The notes under the pieces were generated by a model. That model worked only from the letters and a program-made list of their open reading frames with translations, searched no databases and was not told the DNA's origin. 41,691 nucleotides of DNA from UBA12026 sp035291405 (lineage in GTDB: Bacteria; Patescibacteriota; Microgenomatia; UBA8517): contig DATDSD010000065.1 in NCBI GenBank assembly GCA_035291405.1, positions 1 to 41,691 of the forward strand, read 5' to 3'. This document shows positions 23,499 to 30,503 of this stretch, one piece after another; position 1 is the first letter of the stretch, and each line of letters begins with the position of its first letter. Both the position numbers and the translations under genes were made by a program.

Positions 23499-23927
23499 TT
23501 ACTTTTTGTTTTTGTCTAACTCTTGGTTAACAAGCAAGTCAGCTAAATGGTTTTTGTCACGAGAGTTCCAAATAAACTTAAGGGTTAAATTGTTTTCATA
23601 AATTAAAGATTTGATTTGTCCGCTTATAATTTTTAAATTCTCGTTTTTTATTTTATAAACACCATTAAGTTGTCTTTCTACTAATTGAGAATCTAAATTA
23701 ATAGTTATTAAGTCATTTCTCCCTGATTTAATTAGATTTTTTATAATCCACTCAACTGCTAACTTAACTGACCAATATTCTGCTACATTATTTGTCTCAA
23801 CACCTAAATATTTACTACCCTTAAAAATAACTTTTTTAGCTTTAGTTACAACAAATGCAGATGCAGCTGGTCCGGGATTACCTCTAGAACCACCGTCACA
23901 GTATATTATTAGATTATCTTTAACCAT
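23499..23927 (-). CDS. rnhA: Ribonuclease HI
   Basis: A 142-residue RNase H domain that cuts RNA in RNA-DNA hybrids, for example near R-loops and primers. The catalytic acids are all visible: D11 in CDGGSRGNPGPAA, E50 in TNNVAEYWSVKLA, D79 in INLDSQLVERQLNG and D130 in RDKNHLADLLVN, with H127 nearby. It is the single-domain form without the basic handle of E. coli RNase HI, closer to the archaeal/YpdQ-like type. TATCAT lies 7 nt before the ATG, so it may have a leaderless mRNA of its own. It sits 13 nt downstream of the O-antigen-ligase-like gene. Confidence 0.92.
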   Translation of the reverse strand: MVKDNLIIYCDGGSRGNPGPAASAFVVTKAKKVIFKGSKYLGVETNNVAEYWSVKLAVEWIIKNLIKSGRNDLITINLDSQLVERQLNGVYKIKNENLKIISGQIKSLIYENNLTLKFIWNSRDKNHLADLLVNQELDKNKK

Positions 23928-23940
23928 GAATCATATGATA

Positions 23941-25032
23941 TTATTTTTGTCCCTTTTTAGAAAGTGACAAAACATATGTAAAAAGAAGTAGATTTTGTTG
24001 TAAGGTTAACCAGTAGTGGTCGGACAAACCAGTTAGAATAATTGCAATTAGCTGTCCGTTAATTGAAATGCTGAAAAAAAGATAAATAAAAGCAACTAAA
24101 CCAATAATACCGGCTTCTGAAAAAACCAAAAGAAAAATGTTATGAACAGGTTGTAATTCCCAAGCATTTAAAAAGGAGCTAGTTACCTTTGGAATATTTG
24201 GAATAAAATTATTAAGCCCAACTCCAAAAAAGAAATTTTCTTTAATCATTTTCCAAGAAGCATTTATAAGCTCTAACCTGTGAGATATTGTTCTTTGAGT
24301 AAAATCAAAAAGATATAATGAAAATGAATACACTTTTGAAAATCGGATTAAGAGTAAAACAAATATTGAAAGATAAACATTTAGTGAATTCGTAAGAATT
24401 AAATTTATAAAAACCAAAGAAGCTAAAAACCAGAAGTATTTCTTCTTAAGCTTATTCTTAAAATTTATTAAAAATATTCCAAAAACTAGTAAAAACCCAG
24501 CAAAAGAATTTGGGTGTGAAAATGTTGAATAGCTAAAAGGCGCAACATTTGGATCAGAGAATAAAAAACTTCTTTCTCCTAACCAATAAAAAACTCCGCC
24601 CATCGAACCTTTGTTTATAAATTGCATAATTCCCAAAATACAAACAACACACATTGAGTAAGAAAGGGGCTTAAAAAAGTGCTTAAATGTATCAAGTTTT
24701 TTATTATTAACTAATACCACTCCTAAAAAAACCATCTCAATAATCTTTATCCATTTGTAAAAACTGGCCAACCGATAGCTGGATCCATAAATATTTACTC
24801 CAATAAACAAAAGGCTAACAACAAAAATAATAAAATTTCTTTTATTAAACTTGATATTTTTCAATCGAAAAACAGATATTATAAGTATTAAAAGAATAAT
24901 TAAATCCGTTAAGTATATTGTTGGTGTTAAATAATCTATCTTAAAACCATAAACTGATGAGGAAAAGTTATTAAGATGTAATCCTAACTGGGTTGGGAGT
25001 AAAAAAGATAATAATGAAATTAAAGGTAACAC
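23941..25032 (-). CDS. O-antigen ligase/polymerase-like membrane protein (Wzy/WaaL family)
   Basis: A 363-residue polytopic protein with about ten helices. The longest loop and the signature FSHPNSFAGFLLVFGIFLI (about 167-185) and the later LQPVHNIFLLVFSEAGIIGL (about 292-311) match the Wzy_C/O-antigen ligase family, which joins lipid-linked glycans outside the membrane. It starts 4 nt after the jag/khpB stop, so it hangs on the end of the ribosomal protein L34-YidC operon, an unusual position for a polysaccharide gene. The acceptor is unknown. It adds to the polyprenyl-phosphate glycan genes at the left end. Confidence 0.8.
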   Translation of the reverse strand: MLPLISLLSFLLPTQLGLHLNNFSSSVYGFKIDYLTPTIYLTDLIILLILIISVFRLKNIKFNKRNFIIFVVSLLFIGVNIYGSSYRLASFYKWIKIIEMVFLGVVLVNNKKLDTFKHFFKPLSYSMCVVCILGIMQFINKGSMGGVFYWLGERSFLFSDPNVAPFSYSTFSHPNSFAGFLLVFGIFLINFKNKLKKKYFWFLASLVFINLILTNSLNVYLSIFVLLLIRFSKVYSFSLYLFDFTQRTISHRLELINASWKMIKENFFFGVGLNNFIPNIPKVTSSFLNAWELQPVHNIFLLVFSEAGIIGLVAFIYLFFSISINGQLIAIILTGLSDHYWLTLQQNLLLFTYVLSLSKKGQK

Positions 25033-25036
25033 TTAT

Positions 25037-25513
25037 TTATGCTTTGACTGTTGCAGGTTTTACTACTAAAAACCTCTCGGGTTCTTCGCCCTGAGATTCA
25101 GTTAATACATCATCTCTTTTACTTAAGTGCATATGGATTATGCGTCTTTGCCCAGCCGTTAAATTATAAATTGGCTGAGGTTCTTTGGTTTCAATTGCTC
25201 TATCAGCAGATTGGTCAGCTAGATCAAAAAGTTTTTGTTCTTGTTTTTGCCTATAATCTCCAACATTAACTACTATCCTAACCCACTCTCCAGTTACACC
25301 CTTAACCATAATTCCTAAAACTGTTTGAATGGCATTTATGTTTTCTCCCCTGAACCCTATTAAAAGACCTGTCTCTTCTGAGGTTTCTAAATTAACCTCA
25401 TATACTCCCTCTTCGTTTTCAGAAACTATTACCTTTACATTAACTCCTGCCAATAAAAAAAGTTCTTTGGCCAGCTTTTCAATTGTTTCCGTTATATCAA
25501 CCATTTTTGTCAT
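25037..25513 (-). CDS. khpB: Jag/KhpB RNA-binding protein (KH-R3H)
   Basis: A 158-residue protein. A type II KH domain (about 35-100) shows GLLIGFRGENINAIQTVLG, the GxxG RNA-binding loop, and the C-terminal R3H domain (about 105-158) shows LTAGQRRIIHMHLSKRD followed by TESQGEEPERFLVV. The N-terminal Jag_N domain of Bacillus and Streptococcus proteins is missing, leaving the KH-R3H core. It binds RNA and in other bacteria influences cell division and elongation. It lies 4 nt after yidC in the classical origin-side operon rpmH-rnpA-yidD-yidC-jag. Confidence 0.92.
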   Translation of the reverse strand: MTKMVDITETIEKLAKELFLLAGVNVKVIVSENEEGVYEVNLETSEETGLLIGFRGENINAIQTVLGIMVKGVTGEWVRIVVNVGDYRQKQEQKLFDLADQSADRAIETKEPQPIYNLTAGQRRIIHMHLSKRDDVLTESQGEEPERFLVVKPATVKA

Positions 25514-25517
25514 TGTT

Positions 25518-26339
25518 TTACGATTTTATCAAACCCAGCTTACGAATGAAAGGGGTAAGGCCTCCCCAGCCAGAAGACTTATATTGTTGGTACATTTGAA
25601 ATACTGAAAATAGAAGCCAATAAAGAGCAAGTCCTGATGGGAACTTAATACCAAAAAGAATAGTCATTGCTGGAAAGGTATAAATCATTGATGATTGCAT
25701 GGCAACAGCCATGTCATCGGCTCCTCCTTTGGTCCCTTCAGCAACCTTTTCTTCCTTTTTAACCAAAGGTAGTGTCATCTTGGCTGACAAAAACTGAAGA
25801 AGTCCTGCCAAAATTAGTATAGGACCTGGAATCGGAAAGGGTATTCCAGAAAAATGAAAAACGTCAGGAAATCTTACATCCATATATAAAAACTTGGTAT
25901 TTAAAACTGTATCCTCAGCAAGTTTTAGAGGAGCATAAAGTACTGAATTTAATTTACTTATTGCATCGCCATTTTGAGATAGTGCCTGATTAAAAACATT
26001 AAAAAGCGCAATTAATATAACAATTTGTAAAATCTGAGGAAGACAACCCGCTGAAGGATTAATTCCTTTTTGTTTGTAAAGTTCTGTTTGTGCCGCCATT
26101 AAACCTTTTTGATCATTTTTGTATTTTTTCTTCAACTTTAATACTAATGGCTCTATTTCCTTAATTTTTTTCATAGATTCCATTGATTTTTTAGTTAGTG
26201 GATTTGTTATAAATCTAATCAATAAACTAAACCCAATAATTGCAAGTCCCATATTATGAAAGAGAAGGTTATAGAAAAAAATTAAACCGTTTGTTAAAGG
26301 TTGAATTAGAATCGGTGTAAATATTGTTTTTAAATCCAT
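25518..26339 (-). CDS. yidC: Membrane protein insertase YidC/Oxa1
   Basis: A 273-residue insertase with the Gram-positive-like five-helix layout and no large periplasmic domain. Core features: IIGFSLLIRFITNPLTKKSM (about 34-53), the cytoplasmic coiled-coil loop (KIKEIEPLVLKLKKKYKND), INPSAGCLPQILQIVILIAL (about 93-112) and LALYWLLFSVFQMYQQY near the C-terminus. The conserved Arg (R42) in the hydrophilic groove of TM2 is present. It starts 1 nt after the yidD stop and is followed 4 nt later by jag. It inserts membrane proteins alone or with SecYEG. Confidence 0.95.
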   Translation of the reverse strand: MDLKTIFTPILIQPLTNGLIFFYNLLFHNMGLAIIGFSLLIRFITNPLTKKSMESMKKIKEIEPLVLKLKKKYKNDQKGLMAAQTELYKQKGINPSAGCLPQILQIVILIALFNVFNQALSQNGDAISKLNSVLYAPLKLAEDTVLNTKFLYMDVRFPDVFHFSGIPFPIPGPILILAGLLQFLSAKMTLPLVKKEEKVAEGTKGGADDMAVAMQSSMIYTFPAMTILFGIKFPSGLALYWLLFSVFQMYQQYKSSGWGGLTPFIRKLGLIKS

Positions 26340-26340
26340 G

Positions 26341-26532
26341 TTATTTGCTCCAAGCGTTACATTTTAGCACTCTTTTAATCGCTAATAAACCACCGCGAAT
26401 TATTCCCTTCTTTTCAATTACTTCCACCGCATATTCCGAGCATGTTGGTTTGAACCTACATCCTCCACCGGGAAACAGAAAGTTTAAAACGGGGGAGAGT
26501 GTTTTCTTATAAATTTTTAGTAATAATCTCAT
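26341..26532 (-). CDS. yidD: Membrane protein insertion efficiency factor YidD
   Basis: A 63-residue DUF37 protein. The family core LSPVLNFLFPGGGCRFKPTC is followed by SEYAVEVIEKKG and the RGGLLAIKRVLKCNAWSK end, including the conserved Cys residues. ATG 26532 (MRLLLKIYKK) is chosen because the homologous proteins begin there; the frame stays open to a TTG 15 nt upstream. It overlaps the end of rnpA by 26 nt and abuts yidC. It supports YidC-dependent insertion. Confidence 0.93.
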   Translation of the reverse strand: MRLLLKIYKKTLSPVLNFLFPGGGCRFKPTCSEYAVEVIEKKGIIRGGLLAIKRVLKCNAWSK

Positions 26533-26842
26533 TGGTTTCCTTCTCAATTTGTTCTTTGGTTAATTTAGTAATCGCAGGCTTAATCAAAAAAACAACATCC
26601 AAGCCTTTATTTATTGACTTTATTTTCTGACTTAATAAGCTAGATATAATTCTTTTAATTTTATTTCTAATAACTGCCTTTTTAGATATTCTAGTTGAAA
26701 TTATAAAACCAAAACGCGAAGAATCATTGTCTTTTCTTTCAAATACTTCTAATCCAAAAGATTTTGATTGAAAAAGTTTTCCGTCAATTTCTGCACGAGC
26801 AAAATTTACTTTACCTTTTAAACGATATCTTGAAGCAAGCAT
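26507..26842 (-). CDS. rnpA: Ribonuclease P protein component
   Basis: A 111-residue basic protein subunit of RNase P, which helps the RNA subunit trim tRNA 5' leaders. The start SRYRLKGKVNFARAE corresponds to the usual RLxxxxDF region, and RFGFIISTRISKKAVIRNKI plus KRIISSLLSQ gives the RNR-type motif (KKAVIRNKIKR) with its conserved Arg and Lys. It is 18 nt downstream of rpmH and overlaps yidD at its end, the usual arrangement. The RNA subunit gene is not in the window. Confidence 0.93.
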   Translation of the reverse strand: MLASRYRLKGKVNFARAEIDGKLFQSKSFGLEVFERKDNDSSRFGFIISTRISKKAVIRNKIKRIISSLLSQKIKSINKGLDVVFLIKPAITKLTKEQIEKETNEIITKNL

Positions 26843-26860
26843 TAATTCAAATAATTTATA

Positions 26861-27004
26861 TTAAGCATTAACAAGTCTTTTTCTGCCCTTAAGTATTCTT
26901 CTTTTAATAACCTTCCTTCCATCTTTGGAGGAATTTCTGGACATAAATCCAAATTTTTTAATCCTTTTTAGTTTATGGGGTTGATATGTTCTTTTCGTTG
27001 CCAT
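26861..27004 (-). CDS. rpmH: 50S ribosomal protein L34
   Basis: A 47-residue basic ribosomal protein. It reads MATKRTYQPHKLKRIKKFGF then MSRNSSKDGRKVIKRRILKG and RKRLVNA, an essentially full match to the L34 pattern (KRTxQPxxxKRxxxHGFxxRMxxxxGRxVLxxRRxKGRxxL) with a Met for His-type change in the centre. It heads the rpmH-rnpA-yidD-yidC-jag operon and diverges from dnaA. The extended -10 lies 6 nt before the ATG. Confidence 0.97.
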   Translation of the reverse strand: MATKRTYQPHKLKRIKKFGFMSRNSSKDGRKVIKRRILKGRKRLVNA

Positions 27005-27010
27005 GTGGTT

Positions 27011-27019
27011 ATTGTAGCA
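27011..27019 (-). promoter_or_regulatory. Extended -10 promoter of the rpmH operon
   Basis: Minus strand TGCTACAAT (TG 27019-27018, TACAAT 27016-27011), then 6 nt to the ATG at 27004. No good -35 is present. The spacing predicts a leaderless rpmH mRNA. Confidence 0.6.
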
Positions 27020-27064
27020 TAAAGAAAACTAATTCTCACCCTAGACTTTTTGGCCCTTTACAAT

Positions 27065-27073
27065 TGTGGATAA
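27065..27073 (-). promoter_or_regulatory. DnaA box upstream of dnaA
   Basis: TGTGGATAA, the exact complement of TTATCCACA, 72 bp before the dnaA start. A single perfect box here is typical of dnaA autoregulation and could also form the second half of a bipartite origin with the dnaA-dnaN spacer. Confidence 0.85.
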
Positions 27074-27090
27074 CTTTTTTACTATGTGGC

Positions 27091-27120
27091 TTGACTGTTT
27101 AAATAGTTAAATTGTAGCTT
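27091..27120 (+). promoter_or_regulatory. Possible dnaA promoter
   Basis: -35 TTGACT (27091-27096), an 18-bp spacer, then TAGCTT (27115-27120) preceded by TG. The -10 is weak, and the start would leave an 18-nt leader containing AGAAAG. It is the only -35-like hexamer near dnaA and lies 17 bp after the DnaA box. Confidence 0.35.
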
Positions 27121-27144
27121 TTCTCCTGCCAGAAAGATTTATTC

Positions 27145-28524
27145 ATGGATAAAAAAGATTACAACAAGCTTTGGAAGGACACATTAGAAATTTTACAAAT
27201 TTCTGTATCTGATGCTACTTTTAAAACATATCTATCTCACACACATCTAATGGATATTAAAGAAATAGGAGATCGGGTAATTGCTCAAATAGGCTGTGAG
27301 TCTGTATTTATTAAACAACAAGTTGAACAACGCTATTTTGGTTTAATACAAGACACTTTAAATAAAGAATTAGAAAAACAAACAGATTTAACCTTTATTG
27401 TTAAACAACTTTCTGGAAATGAACATGAAGGTTTCGAAAAACCCTCACCACTCTTTGATCAACCAAAAATAAATCAAGAAGAAATAAATGAAGCCTTAAA
27501 AAGAGCGAATTTAAGGTTTGCTTTTACTTTTGATAAATTCGCGGTTTCAGGATCAAATCAACTTGCCCATGCAGCAGCTGAGGCCGTAGCACAAAATCCA
27601 GGAACAACATATAACCCATTATTTATTTATGGTGGGGTGGGGGTAGGTAAAAGCCATTTGATGCATGCAGTTGGACATGCAATGATATTTAAAAATACCG
27701 GCTCTAAAATCTTAGCTTGTACTGCCGAGGATTTCACTAATGATATTGTTGATGGAATTAGAAACAAAACAACAGCAGAAGTTCGTAAGAAATATAGAAA
27801 ACTAGATGCATTATTTATTGATGATATTCAATTTATTGCGGGCAAGGATACAGCACAAGAAGAATTCTTTCATACCTTTAATGCGGTTACTTCAGCTGGG
27901 GGACAGGTCATTTTAACGTCAGACAGACCCCCTTCTGAAATATCTAAATTAGAAGATAGATTAAGAAGTAGGTTTGAAGCAGGACTTATTGTTGATGTAG
28001 CTCCTCCAGATTTTGAACTTCGAAGCGCAATTGTTCAAATTAAAGCAGAAGAAAGGGGAATATCACTAGGAAATGAACAGGTGGCATTAATTGCAGGTAA
28101 TATTACTTCCGCCCGTGAAATCCAAGGCTTTTTAGTTCGTCTTTTCACCGAGATTAATTTTAAACATGTAAATCTAACAACTGAACTTATACAATCTCTC
28201 CTAGGAAAATCTGATGAGACCTTAGATGTTAAAATAAAAGTTAATCCTGATGATGTTATAAACTCGGTAGCCAAGTATTATTCGTTGGGAAAAAGACAAC
28301 TATTAAGTGAATCTAGACAAAGGCCAATAGCCAGACCTAGACAGATCTTAATGTATATTCTAAAAATTCAAGTTGGATTACCTTACCAAGAAGTGGGAAG
28401 AATAATTGGAGGAAGGGATCATACTACAGTAATGCATGCTGTTAATAAGATTACTCAATTACTCTCAACCAATGTGGATATTCAAGAGGATATCAGGGGG
28501 ATAAAAAATTCACTAAATGGATAA
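27145..28524 (+). CDS. dnaA: Chromosomal replication initiator DnaA
   Basis: A 459-residue initiator. Domain I is at the N-terminus (LWKDTLEILQISVSDATFKT), followed by a variable linker to about residue 120. Domain III is an AAA+ ATPase with Walker A YGGVGVGKSHLMHAVGHAM (about 162-180), Walker B LDALFIDDIQFIAGKD and the arginine-finger region LRSRFEAGL. Domain IV ends with the DNA-binding signature GGRDHTTVMHAVNKI. It binds the DnaA boxes on either side of its own gene and opens oriC. The ATG at 27145 is chosen; the last codons overlap a box variant (28516-28524). It is the plus-strand arm facing dnaN. Confidence 0.98.
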   Translation: MDKKDYNKLWKDTLEILQISVSDATFKTYLSHTHLMDIKEIGDRVIAQIGCESVFIKQQVEQRYFGLIQDTLNKELEKQTDLTFIVKQLSGNEHEGFEKPSPLFDQPKINQEEINEALKRANLRFAFTFDKFAVSGSNQLAHAAAEAVAQNPGTTYNPLFIYGGVGVGKSHLMHAVGHAMIFKNTGSKILACTAEDFTNDIVDGIRNKTTAEVRKKYRKLDALFIDDIQFIAGKDTAQEEFFHTFNAVTSAGGQVILTSDRPPSEISKLEDRLRSRFEAGLIVDVAPPDFELRSAIVQIKAEERGISLGNEQVALIAGNITSAREIQGFLVRLFTEINFKHVNLTTELIQSLLGKSDETLDVKIKVNPDDVINSVAKYYSLGKRQLLSESRQRPIARPRQILMYILKIQVGLPYQEVGRIIGGRDHTTVMHAVNKITQLLSTNVDIQEDIRGIKNSLNG

Positions 28525-28702
28525 CTTTGTAATTTCGTCCACTTATCCACAATTTATGATAATTTATACACATATTTATACACCGGCTTATCTCCCGTAA
28601 TAAACAAGAAAATCAGAATTTGAGAATTAACTTTAATAACATATCCCCATCCCCTACTACTAGTACTACTAATTAAAATATGATATTACATAAGTACCAT
28701 TT
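28516..28702. other. Replication origin oriC (dnaA-dnaN spacer)
   Basis: The spacer carries a series of same-direction DnaA boxes: TTATCCACA (28543-28551, perfect), TTATACACA (28564-28572), TTATACACC (28576-28584), TTATCTCCC (28588-28596, weak), plus a reverse-strand variant AATGGATAA (28516-28524). These are followed by a GC-rich block, CTA trinucleotides and a very AT-rich stretch before dnaN. No ORF is present. Gene order (rpmH-dnaA-dnaN) and box clustering both place the chromosomal origin here. Confidence 0.9.
28641..28671 (+). other. DnaA-box-proximal basal unwinding element with DnaA-trios
   Basis: A degenerate box ATATCCCCA (28641-28649; 7 of 9 to consensus), the short C-rich spacer TCCC (28650-28653), then CTACTACTAGTACTACTA (28654-28671), which is six trinucleotides of which five are CTA (3'-GAT-5' on the other strand). 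AT-rich DNA follows at once. This is the box, GC-rich, trio, AT-rich order described for basal unwinding systems of bacterial origins. DnaA would load as a filament on the trio strand. Confidence 0.78.
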
Positions 28703-28723
28703 TTGAAGAAAAAAAATAATATT

Positions 28724-29833
28724 ATGAAACTATCAATACTACAAGAAAACCTAAAAAATGCAGTTAACCTAACAAGCCATTTCATTTCTAGTAAAGCCCA
28801 ACTTCCTATCCTTGCAAATATTTTGATTAAAGCAGATAAAACAAAGTTAACTTTTTCAGCAACTAACTTAGAAAATTCAATTACTACTTCAATTGCAGCT
28901 AAAATTGAAAAAGAAGGGGAAATAACAGTCAATGGAAAAATTCTAAATGATATAGTTTCTAATCTGTCGTCAGGAACCATAGAAATTGAAATGGTTAAAG
29001 AGCAAATAAAATTAAGTTCACTAAAATTTAAGTCAAATATTTTAGGCTCAAATACTTCAGATTTTCCAAAATTACCCAAAGATATTGGGAAAAAACCAAT
29101 TATTTTAAATAAAGAAGAATTTATTAAAAGTCTATCAAAAATTCTTTTCTCTGTATCTCTTGATGAAACAAGACCAATCTTAACTGGAGTTTTATTTCTC
29201 TTTAAAAACAAAAGTCTTTCTCTTGTGGCGACTGATGGATTTAGACTCTCTGAAATTAACTTAAAAACACAAGTGGAGGTTGGAGACTTTAGTCTGATTA
29301 TTCCAAGGTCGATTTTGAACGAAATAATTAGAATTGAAGGCGAGGATGAAATAATGATGTCGTATGACAAAGACAGTAATCAAGTCATATTTAAACTTGG
29401 TGATACTCTACTTTCCTCAAGGGTTATTGAGGGAGAATTTCCTGATTACAAAAAAATTATACCTAAGAGTTCAGAAGCTATTTTAAACGTTGATAAATAT
29501 GAATTGGAAAAAGCTATTAAATTATCCTCGGTTTTTGCAAGAGACTCCGGAAATATCATTAAGATTAAGATAGAGGATAGTATTATGGTCATCTCAGCTG
29601 AAAGCTCCTCTTCAGGAAGTCAGGAAACAGAGTTAGAAACACGAAACGAGGAAACATCTAAAAATAAGATTGAGATAATGTTTAACTTTAGGTTCATTGA
29701 GGAAGCTATAAAATCTATAGAAGATGATGAAGTACAAATTAAAATAACTGGACCAAATACTGCTGCAATTTTCTTGGATCCAAAATCCTCTAACTTTCTT
29801 CACTTAATAATGCCAATTAAATCACAAAGCTAA
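28724..29833 (+). CDS. dnaN: DNA polymerase III subunit beta (sliding clamp)
   Basis: A 369-residue clamp with three domains. Recognisable segments are the N-terminal MKLSILQENLKNAVNLTSHF, LPILANILIKADKTKLTFSA, SLDETRPILTGVLFLFKNKS and ATDGFRLSEINL in the second domain, and the C-terminal FLDPKSSNFLHLIMPIKSQS with the usual hydrophobic end that lines the partner-binding pocket. It encircles DNA and tethers polymerase III. The start at ATG 28724 is used; a TTG upstream at 28703 would add seven residues unlike any homologue. It follows oriC and converges on the T4SS-like operon with only 4 nt between stops. Confidence 0.96.
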   Translation: MKLSILQENLKNAVNLTSHFISSKAQLPILANILIKADKTKLTFSATNLENSITTSIAAKIEKEGEITVNGKILNDIVSNLSSGTIEIEMVKEQIKLSSLKFKSNILGSNTSDFPKLPKDIGKKPIILNKEEFIKSLSKILFSVSLDETRPILTGVLFLFKNKSLSLVATDGFRLSEINLKTQVEVGDFSLIIPRSILNEIIRIEGEDEIMMSYDKDSNQVIFKLGDTLLSSRVIEGEFPDYKKIIPKSSEAILNVDKYELEKAIKLSSVFARDSGNIIKIKIEDSIMVISAESSSSGSQETELETRNEETSKNKIEIMFNFRFIEEAIKSIEDDEVQIKITGPNTAAIFLDPKSSNFLHLIMPIKSQS

Positions 29834-29837
29834 TAAC

Positions 29838-30503
29838 TTAAAATTCTTCGTTAGGTTGCATCGTGTAATATTTAATAGGTTCTTCTGCTCCAGCTTTTTT
29901 TAGTTTTTTCAAAGCATCTTCAATAATTGTTTTTATCGTTTGTTCGTCTGTCTGTTCTTGTAAAAATCTAATTCTAAACATTTTTTTATCATAATCATAA
30001 ACGATTCTATATTCTTTTGTTTCAATAGGAAGACTTGTGTACCAAGGGTTATCTTCAACAAATCTCCTTGTTGCATCATTGTAGGCAGTATCCCCTTCTG
30101 CTTGGAGTTTTCCTTCACTTTCTAGCTGCTCAGGTGTAAAAGGGTTTGTTGTAAATTCAAAGGAATAGATCTCTTTCTCGACAAAGTTAATTGAAATTTT
30201 ATATTTAACCCCATATTCAAATTGGTTTTCCGGCGAAATGCGAATTTTATTAGTTTGATAAACAATTTCAGATTTTACTTGAGGTTCTATTTTAACTTTC
30301 AGGTTGTTTCCTTCTTCTAAAGACATTTCTCTGTTTAGTTCAACTAATACTTCCGACTTTTCGTTTACAAAAACAGCATTATTTTTTGGAGTTGTTGATA
30401 TGACACTAAGAGTAGGAACCTCTTCCTTTTTTGGAATTAATAAGATTAAAACAAAAATTATAAAAACAATAAGACCTATAAAAATAAATATTTTTTTCTT
30501 CAT
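29838..30503 (-). CDS. TM-anchored Ig-like (Big_5-type) protein at the end of the T4SS-like operon
   Basis: A 221-residue protein: MKKK then a hydrophobic helix (about 4-24, IFIFIGLIVFIIFVLILLI), followed by an Ig-like domain (about 32-120) that starts LSVISTTPKNNAVFVNEKSE and contains LVELNREMSLEEGNNLKVKI, the pattern of bacterial Big_5/SbsA Ig-like domains. The C-terminal part (about 125-221) is acidic and helical and not recognised. The start overlaps the stop of the CHAP gene by 4 nt (ATGA), so the two are coupled. The position suggests a surface component of the secretion system. Confidence 0.68.
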   Translation of the reverse strand: MKKKIFIFIGLIVFIIFVLILLIPKKEEVPTLSVISTTPKNNAVFVNEKSEVLVELNREMSLEEGNNLKVKIEPQVKSEIVYQTNKIRISPENQFEYGVKYKISINFVEKEIYSFEFTTNPFTPEQLESEGKLQAEGDTAYNDATRRFVEDNPWYTSLPIETKEYRIVYDYDKKMFRIRFLQEQTDEQTIKTIIEDALKKLKKAGAEEPIKYYTMQPNEEF

